Part shown: piece after piece, positions 32,702 to 38,588 of the stretch
Layout: each line of letters starts with the position of its first letter
Numbering within the stretch: position 1 is the first letter of the stretch
Origin: Segetibacter sp.
Lineage (GTDB): Bacteria; Bacteroidota; Bacteroidia; Chitinophagales; Chitinophagaceae
Direction: 5' to 3'
Length of the DNA: 38,588 nucleotides
NCBI GenBank assembly: GCA_025963675.1
Contig: JAOQAJ010000234.1
Location: 1 to 38,588, forward strand
Program-made: the position numbers and the translations under genes
The notes under the pieces: generated by a model
Seen by the model: only the letters and a program-made list of their open reading frames with translations
What the model was told of the DNA's origin: nothing
The model's database searches: none

Positions 32702-35700
32702 CTTCCAGGTTTGCTACCGGATGTTGTAAACATACTCTTATCAAAAAGTCTTAAGATCACAGGCAGTAATGCAGCTAAAGAAGAAACGATTGTTATTAAT
32801 CTTTTTGATGCTTCTTCCTGCGAAATGAAAATAAACACGGCTACAACAATAAGAATTATATAAAAGACGGTTCTCATGATCGCCCACGAACCTTTACCTT
32901 CTTTACTTAAAATTCTTATCTCCTCCGAAGATGATTTTGTTATCAAAAAGTTTCGAAAACTTTTAGTCATTATAGAAAAATTATTATCTTCTTTTATCAA
33001 CAATCCTTTCTCAATTAACTGGTATAAAACGGTTACTTTTTTATAATTAGTAAATCCATCCAATGCAAAATCGTAGAGAGTGAATTTCTCAATATCACTA
33101 CATTCCTTCCAGATCTTCTCATACAAAGGAATTAGTGCTAAATGCATTTTTAATATGTCCTCTCCCCCGTTTTTATCTTCATCAAGAATTTCATTTTCCT
33201 TTTGCCGTAGCTCAGCAAAACTCGCGGGTGTATTATCAGGGTAAAGCTTTTTACACAAATCTTCAATCTTAATATAGGTGTACCTCAGCTTCAACCATGG
33301 TTTGTCCTCCTGCTTTGTATCACTTGATATCGTAGCAGCATCTTCGAAATAGCCAACGAGGAAAATACGCTTGGCAATAGAATAAATTGTCTTATAAAAA
33401 AGCAGGATAAATAACACTAAAGCCAGGATGATCAGGTAACCCCAATAGTCACTTGTGATGTCCTTAAAAATATAAAACTCCGGAATGCCGGCAGTGAGCA
33501 TTATTGACGACTTATCCCTGTAATCCGTCAGGTTCTTATAATAAAGAGCAAGGGAGTCATTTGTTCCTGAATCGAAATTTTCTTTCCATCCGTAGAAGTC
33601 TTTATGCGAAGGATTATCGTAAAACTCGTCATGATCCGGTGGCAAAAAAAGGAATTGGGTTATTGACTTATAAAAAGGTGAACTGTTGGATTCTGAGGAC
33701 TCTACATGCAAATTACTTTTAGTCAATTTATTGCTAAACAAATACAACCCTTTTTCATTATCAAATTTCAGTTGTTCTATAAATGTTCGACCTTCTGAGG
33801 GCACTTGCAAAATTTTTGTTTGCCATAGCTTACCATTAATTTCTGTGCGTCGCTGTTGTATTTTCTTAGCTAACTCAAGCTGAAAAGACTGGAAGTGTAA
33901 TTTCCGCTCTTCATGCAAAGCGTAACCGGTAAAAGTAATAGCCGGAATGATGCTGATAACTGTAACCGATAATAATAATGAAAGTATAAAATGCAATAAA
34001 TAGTTATGCTCACGTGGCTTTTCTCTGGTTGATTTAAACGGCAACCACTTCCACTTTTTCTTAAATTTTGTAAAGGCACCTCTTACTGATGCATAATTAG
34101 CAAGTGCTGCAATGCACATTGTAAAAGGTATCATTATTATTAAAATCCAGATGCTAATAAGTATTTGCCCATTGCTATCATACATTGAATTGTATAAAAA
34201 GCCGTTTTGAAGAATACCGAAAATCAAAACAGACAAACCATAGAGAATGAGGATGTTTTTTATTGTTGGAAGGAAATCGAGCAGCTCTCTTTTATTTAAA
34301 AACACAGGATGTGCTTCGCTGATCTTAACATAATCATCCTTAAATCTTTTAGCTTTTTTAATGATATAATAGCCGGTAACTGCAAACAGGGGCAACAACA
34401 AAGAGGTGTTCAACATGTACAGGTAATAATACCTCGGGGACAGAAATGAAGCAAAAAGAAAAACGATAAAAATGGACCAAAGCAAATGCACAGAGTTTTT
34501 AATGTAGTATTCTTTTTTCTCTCTCGAAGGTTTGAGCCAGTAGAGAACGCCGGGAATAAAAAACAACTTATACAATTTCTTATTCGCCAACATCAGGCAA
34601 TAAGAAAAAAGGGAAACAAATAATAGAACAATGCTTTCGCATACAAATACAAATGCCAATATGTGAATAATAAACAGGTACTCCCCTCTTTTATCGTAAT
34701 AAGTAACAAGGTAGTATGGCAATCCTTCCAATGGCTTCACCATCATTTTTACGGGTTGCTCATAAAGGTTGATTTCATTTATCAGTACACTGTCTTTATG
34801 ATTTACCGCCAGATGCAATGCATGGTCGTCCCCGGTTTCTTCAAATAGATTTTCCTGCAGGTTCCGGGCGGTGTCAGAATGGGATAAAATATCGCCTTTC
34901 TCGTTGATCAGACAATACGCAAAGCCTGGAGGTACAACGGTATTATACAGTGAATAAGGTTTGGTAGATATAGCCACCACGGCCGCTTTTTTGTTAGGAG
35001 CCACCTGAAGTGTACTTGCCAGCGCAATGTTTACTGTAAACTCACCAGTCAGTCGGGAGAGCGTAGGCAGAATTGCAAAAGTGTCGCTGGTATTTGGAAG
35101 TGAGTGGCCTCTTTTATAAAGAACGTCCCTAAAATATTGCCTGTCTCTTAATGCAAAGTAACCCGGCGGCCGGTTAATGAAATTCCAGGCAGCGATATCG
35201 TTACCTGAAGAATCCATCCAGTGAACATTTTCAACATTCTTATAAAACCTCGGATATAACAATAAGTTTTTCGCATCCCGGTCTTTGATTCGGGCAATAC
35301 TATCCCACCAATAATTTATCAAAGTATCTCTTCGACGCTTGGACGTATCGGGATTTTTCCCCAAAGTTTGTTCAACAAATGAACCTCTTTGTGCTGCTAT
35401 ATATGCTGCGGGATTATTAACAATAGCGTCGAAATCTTTTGTCTGTTTTATAGACTGTTTTATTTCGTTGTACAAATTACTTTTTATTGAATTCTGCATT
35501 GAGGTAAGAACGTCGTTACTAAATTTCTCAGGATACTGATACAACCAGATAGCAGAGGTAAATAGAGTTATAACAAAAGGGATAATGAAAATAGCTGCAA
35601 CAATTAAACGAACATCAGCGATCGTAATATTCTCTTGAGTGCTGAGTATAAATATTTTTAAAAATGGTAAAGCAAGCAATAGCAGCACAAGAATAAACCC

Positions 35701-36489
35701 AACTGTAAATAGGAAGTTGACCGGTATAGCCTGTGATTGCTGGCGGTATTTTGTTTGGGTAATTAAACCGGCTAGCAGGAATGTTTTACCTGCAACTGAT
35801 TTTATTTTAAAAGGAACTATGAACATCTTGTAATCTGTTCCTTCAATTTTTATGTCTGTAAGAGCAGATGTTACCACGTTTCTGTTGGCCAGCAAAGAGT
35901 CAGTATTAATGTTGGTAATATTAATACCCGCAGACCGGTACAAAATAGAATCAAACCTTTTTAGATTTTTATCTCCTTTTAAAGTATCAGGCTTTTGTTT
36001 TATCAGGATTATTGATTCAAATGTATTAGCGTGGATAGAAATAATAGGTTCTAGAATTTCACTGAAAGAACGGGCAGTAGAGCTGGAATCAGTCCCATTA
36101 GTAATTACGTATTTTATAGAGTCATCTTCTATTTTTTGAGAAATTCTTGATGCACTTATTCTTGAAACATCTCCTTTAAATGACGCCTTAAACATATTGT
36201 TTATGGTGGCACTATCTGCATTCCTGATTGCCTCAATCTTAACCGCACTGTCAGGATGTTGCTCACTCATAAACCTGTTGCCGAACGCGACACCGTAATT
36301 ATCTACCCTCTCGCTAAAGTTATTTATGATTTCACTTATTATCCTAAAGGTCCTGAGATTAAATTTCTCATGTTGTTGAGGTAGAAAAACCAGGTAATAC
36401 AACCCAACGAGTGCGACGGAAATACCGGCAAACAGAACAACAGTAATAATCTTACGAAACAGCGGAGAGTTCAGGCCTTTATCAGTCAT
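32698..36489 (-). CDS. Giant multi-pass membrane protein with dCache-like sensor and winged-helix-like C-terminal segment
   Basis: A 1263-aa protein I do not recognise as a named family. ATG 36489 is chosen; a TTG ten codons upstream stays in frame but weakens the start. Hydrophobic segments (about twelve) are near 12-36, 256-280, 294-318, 604-632, 666-686, 689-711, 742-763, 776-798, 833-856, 1016-1038, 1203-1223 and 1230-1247. The loop 320-600 looks like an extracytoplasmic dCache-type sensor (GYFALRDRQYFRDVLYKRG, FAYCLINEKGDILSHSD). Between TM 10 and 11, a cytoplasmic part (about 1050-1190) has IPLYEKIWKECSDIEKFTLYDFALDG followed by VLYQLIEKGLLIKEDN and MTKSFRNFLITK, resembling the winged-helix tail seen in STAND-type ATPases, though no P-loop is present. 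Possibly a signal-transducing membrane receptor. Overlaps the ankyrin gene by its stop codon. Confidence 0.8.
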   Translation of the reverse strand: MTDKGLNSPLFRKIITVVLFAGISVALVGLYYLVFLPQQHEKFNLRTFRIISEIINNFSERVDNYGVAFGNRFMSEQHPDSAVKIEAIRNADSATINNMFKASFKGDVSRISASRISQKIEDDSIKYVITNGTDSSSTARSFSEILEPIISIHANTFESIILIKQKPDTLKGDKNLKRFDSILYRSAGINITNINTDSLLANRNVVTSALTDIKIEGTDYKMFIVPFKIKSVAGKTFLLAGLITQTKYRQQSQAIPVNFLFTVGFILVLLLLALPFLKIFILSTQENITIADVRLIVAAIFIIPFVITLFTSAIWLYQYPEKFSNDVLTSMQNSIKSNLYNEIKQSIKQTKDFDAIVNNPAAYIAAQRGSFVEQTLGKNPDTSKRRRDTLINYWWDSIARIKDRDAKNLLLYPRFYKNVENVHWMDSSGNDIAAWNFINRPPGYFALRDRQYFRDVLYKRGHSLPNTSDTFAILPTLSRLTGEFTVNIALASTLQVAPNKKAAVVAISTKPYSLYNTVVPPGFAYCLINEKGDILSHSDTARNLQENLFEETGDDHALHLAVNHKDSVLINEINLYEQPVKMMVKPLEGLPYYLVTYYDKRGEYLFIIHILAFVFVCESIVLLFVSLFSYCLMLANKKLYKLFFIPGVLYWLKPSREKKEYYIKNSVHLLWSIFIVFLFASFLSPRYYYLYMLNTSLLLPLFAVTGYYIIKKAKRFKDDYVKISEAHPVFLNKRELLDFLPTIKNILILYGLSVLIFGILQNGFLYNSMYDSNGQILISIWILIIMIPFTMCIAALANYASVRGAFTKFKKKWKWLPFKSTREKPREHNYLLHFILSLLLSVTVISIIPAITFTGYALHEERKLHFQSFQLELAKKIQQRRTEINGKLWQTKILQVPSEGRTFIEQLKFDNEKGLYLFSNKLTKSNLHVESSESNSSPFYKSITQFLFLPPDHDEFYDNPSHKDFYGWKENFDSGTNDSLALYYKNLTDYRDKSSIMLTAGIPEFYIFKDITSDYWGYLIILALVLFILLFYKTIYSIAKRIFLVGYFEDAATISSDTKQEDKPWLKLRYTYIKIEDLCKKLYPDNTPASFAELRQKENEILDEDKNGGEDILKMHLALIPLYEKIWKECSDIEKFTLYDFALDGFTNYKKVTVLYQLIEKGLLIKEDNNFSIMTKSFRNFLITKSSSEEIRILSKEGKGSWAIMRTVFYIILIVVAVFIFISQEEASKRLITIVSSLAALLPVILRLFDKSMFTTSGSKPGS

Positions 36490-36636
36490 AACGTAACTTG
36501 CATTTATTGTGCTGTTCAAGCCGGTTTAAAAGTAGAAGTATTAAACTGCAAATACAAGTGGCTACTTTTTTTTAATTGTTGATGCGGTGTTGGTTGTAAG
36601 ACGTTTTATTAATGCAGTTCTTATTATTTTTATCGG

Positions 36637-37953
36637 ATGGCCATACCAACGAAGAAACTGAAGACCATACAACTTGCTGCTATCATTTTTCTCACTGTTT
36701 CAGGTGGACCATACGGCTTGGAGCCTTTGTTGACTTATGCCGGAAGCAATGCTTCCATATTGCTCTTGCTGCTAACACCATTGTTGTGGGATATTCCATC
36801 AATCATAACGGTACTTGAGTTAAATAGTATGATGCCGGTCACAGGCGGTTATTATCAATGGGTCAAAAGAGGCCTGGGATTACGGTGGGCGTTTTATGAA
36901 GGCTGGTGGACATGGATTTACACCTTTGTCGATCTGGCTATTTATCCTGTTCTTTTTGTTGAATACGCGTCGTTCTTTTTCCCCCAGATAGAAGCCTACA
37001 AAATTCCGGTTTGCCTTATTATGATTTGGTCTTCTGCCGCCTTAAATATCAGAGGTATTGTACCGGTCGGAAAAACTTCTATTTTTTTAGGTATTGTTGT
37101 TTTGGTGCCTTTCGTGGTACTTTTTGTTGTTGCACTAATAAAGTATTCTGGTCAAATCTCCATTCCTGCTCAAACACTAAAAGGTCATTCATTTTCTTCA
37201 ACCGGCCTCGCTTTATACACCATCATGTGGAATTTCATTGGGTGGGATAACACAACCACTTATGCGGAAGAAGTTGACAAACCTGCCAGGTCATACCTGG
37301 CTTCAATTATAACAGCCTTCTTCATCGTTCTTATGATTTATATGATAGCTGTGTTGATTGCTATTCAATCAGGAATAAGTGCAGAGGTTTTAAATGATAA
37401 TGGATTTCCTGCACTTGGAACTTTAGTGGGAGGTCATTGGCTTGGAGCCATGATTGCAGTTGGTGGAATGGCAAGTGCTCTGGGATTATACTCAGCAGTA
37501 TTGTTGTCAGTATCAAGGGTGCCGCAGGTTATGGCAAAAGACAAATTACTCCCTAAAAAACTCACTTTGCTTCATCCAAAGTTCAACTCACCTTATGTCT
37601 CCATTCTCGCCTGTTCAGTTGCTGTGAGCTTTATGATTCTGTGGACTTTCGGAGAGCTGTTAATCATCGATGTGACTGTCTACGGAGCTGCCCTGTTTTT
37701 AGAATATATCACCCTTATCAGGCTGCGCATTATTGCACCTGGTGAAAAACGGCCTTTTAAAATTCCTTTAAATGTGGTTGGTCTTAGCTTAATGATTTTG
37801 CTGCCATTAGCTGTTTATGCAATTGCGTTAACTGCAGCTTTTACAAGTGAAGGCTCCACAATTACCCCGGTTCTTTTTGCGGTCGCCACACTCTTGACTG
37901 CTGAAGTCGTCTGGAGATTCATCACCGCCCGAAATAAAAAATTGTTAGAGTAA
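36637..37953 (+). CDS. APC-family amino acid/polyamine permease
   Basis: A 438-aa inner-membrane transporter with about 12 hydrophobic segments, of the amino acid-polyamine-organocation superfamily. Helix 1 shows the unwound substrate-binding motif (ISVSGGPYGLEPLL-like: FLTVSGGPYGLEPLLTYAG), and helix 6 has MWNFIGWDNTTTYAEEVDKPARS, typical of APC permeases for amino acids or polyamines. The GWDNTTTYAEEV stretch resembles the plant and bacterial PUT/polyamine subgroup. It is divergent from the giant membrane gene (148 bp) and converges on msrA with a 6-bp gap. The substrate cannot be assigned. Confidence 0.92.
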   Translation: MAIPTKKLKTIQLAAIIFLTVSGGPYGLEPLLTYAGSNASILLLLLTPLLWDIPSIITVLELNSMMPVTGGYYQWVKRGLGLRWAFYEGWWTWIYTFVDLAIYPVLFVEYASFFFPQIEAYKIPVCLIMIWSSAALNIRGIVPVGKTSIFLGIVVLVPFVVLFVVALIKYSGQISIPAQTLKGHSFSSTGLALYTIMWNFIGWDNTTTYAEEVDKPARSYLASIITAFFIVLMIYMIAVLIAIQSGISAEVLNDNGFPALGTLVGGHWLGAMIAVGGMASALGLYSAVLLSVSRVPQVMAKDKLLPKKLTLLHPKFNSPYVSILACSVAVSFMILWTFGELLIIDVTVYGAALFLEYITLIRLRIIAPGEKRPFKIPLNVVGLSLMILLPLAVYAIALTAAFTSEGSTITPVLFAVATLLTAEVVWRFITARNKKLLE

Positions 37954-37959
37954 ATCAAA

Positions 37960-38588
37960 TTAAAAAACACGTTCTGGTTTGATCATTTCAGGAAACTGTT
38001 TCTGAACTTTTTTAACCTCAGGAATGCTAAAGCCCAAAACATAACCACCATACGGATGTTTGTCAATATAATCCTGGTGATAGTCTTCAGCCATCCAGAA
38101 TTTTGTAAATGGCATTAATTGAACTGTAATTGGCTTACTGTATTTCCCCGATTTTTTCATTGATCCCAAATAATCCTCAGCCAGTTTTTTTTCATTGTCG
38201 TTTCTGTAAAACAGAATTGACCGGTACTGCGGGCCACGATCAGGTCCCTGCCCATTCACCTGGGTTGGATCCTGGCCGAAGAAGTAAATTTTTAATAAGT
38301 CGGCGTATGAAACAACCGCAGGGTCATAATAAACATTTACTGTTTCTGCATGTGCCGAAGCTCCTTCTCCACTTCGCTCATAAGTCGGCTTTTCAATAGT
38401 TCCACCTGCATAACCTGCCACCGCTTCTTTCACGCCTTTTACGCTTTCAAAAAGTGCTTCTTCGTGCCAGAAACATCCTGCAGCAAATGTTGCCTGGCTA
38501 TATTTAGAGAGTTCTTTTGCAGACAATTTTCGTTCAGTAATCTTTTTAGCCTTTTGCGCACACGATGTGAAAGTAATTACCAACAACA
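37960..38588 (-). CDS. msrA: Peptide methionine-(S)-S-oxide reductase, 5' end outside window
   Basis: Reduces methionine-S-sulfoxide in proteins. The catalytic GCFWHEEALF motif is near residue 37 (Cys nucleophile), with GYAGGTIEKPTYE, HAETVNVYYDP, FFGQDPTQVNGQGPDRGPQYRS and the C-terminal EDYHQDYI characteristic of MsrA. A short hydrophobic stretch ending TFTSCAQ at the visible start suggests a lipoprotein signal and periplasmic location. The frame continues to the window edge; the first in-window M is a TTG, so the true ATG is probably just beyond 38588. It converges on the APC permease with only 6 bp between stops. Confidence 0.93.
   Translation of the reverse strand, partial: LLVITFTSCAQKAKKITERKLSAKELSKYSQATFAAGCFWHEEALFESVKGVKEAVAGYAGGTIEKPTYERSGEGASAHAETVNVYYDPAVVSYADLLKIYFFGQDPTQVNGQGPDRGPQYRSILFYRNDNEKKLAEDYLGSMKKSGKYSKPITVQLMPFTKFWMAEDYHQDYIDKHPYGGYVLGFSIPEVKKVQKQFPEMIKPERVF

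Noticed and set aside
36490-36519. TTG start adding 10 residues to the giant membrane protein
   Set aside because: No ribosome-binding site and the ATG at 36489 begins directly before the first membrane helix.
1-38588. CRISPR arrays, phage or integrase genes, rRNA
   Set aside because: No regularly spaced repeats, no integrase or transposase motifs, and no rRNA stretches were seen on either strand.

Overview
The window looks like a chromosomal segment from a Bacteroidota species, most likely in or near the Chitinophagaceae. The support is a SusC/RagA-type TonB-dependent receptor, TAnnTTTG-like -7 boxes instead of sigma70 -10 boxes, few Shine-Dalgarno sites, moderate-to-low GC, and relatives such as TMEM220-type small membrane proteins and a PF06439 (DUF1080)/cytochrome c cluster. 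I assign this by family recognition, not by database search. There are no rRNA or tRNA genes, CRISPR arrays, transposases or phage genes.

Layout. (1) 1-2446 (-): 5' part of a SusC-like receptor, cut by the window edge. (2) 2983-10295 (+): a TMEM220-like membrane protein followed by a complete ebo cluster, eboA-eboB-eboC-eboD-eboE-eboF. A second TMEM220-like gene (10326-10712, -) faces the end of the cluster. (3) 10830-15574 (-): a secreted sugar-processing operon of two DUF1080 proteins around a beta-propeller/cytochrome c protein. (4) 16350-21353 (+): a four-gene two-component cluster (multi-PAS histidine kinase, single-domain regulator, REC-PAS-PAS kinase, single-domain regulator) closed by a clear terminator. 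(5) 21438-24024: a PolX-like protein with a degraded polymerase site but an intact PHP domain, convergent with exonuclease III. (6) 24138-30561 (-): nitrilase-fold amidohydrolase, TPR protein, glycogen branching enzyme, ROK sugar kinase, class II fructose-bisphosphate aldolase. (7) 31077-38588: Tat-exported glycosylasparaginase, ankyrin protein, a giant uncharacterised sensor-like membrane protein, an APC permease and a partial MsrA.

How the parts work together. The ebo genes would provide a TatD-like hydrolase, a UbiA-like prenyltransferase, a sugar-phosphate cyclase, a TIM-barrel protein and a phosphatase-fold protein. In cyanobacteria this cluster is implicated in moving a biosynthetic precursor to the periplasm; its chemistry is still unsettled. 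The TMEM220 gene is fused to the front of the operon by a 1-bp gap. The DUF1080/cytochrome operon is consistent with periplasmic oxidation and cleavage of glycosides. The aldolase, ROK kinase and GlgB form a sugar/glycogen neighbourhood.

The points most worth following up are: the TMEM220-ebo coupling, with a terminator-like hairpin inside the operon; replaced metal ligands in EboF; the 1263-aa membrane protein with a dCache-like sensor and a C-terminal winged-helix-like segment; the polymerase-dead PolX; the ROK kinase lacking its zinc cysteines; and a dispersed intergenic repeat (core CATCGTTGCGTCGCA) present at six sites, two of which form an inverted pair around a 315-bp block. Several starts were moved from TTG to an internal ATG where the first codon was not convincing.
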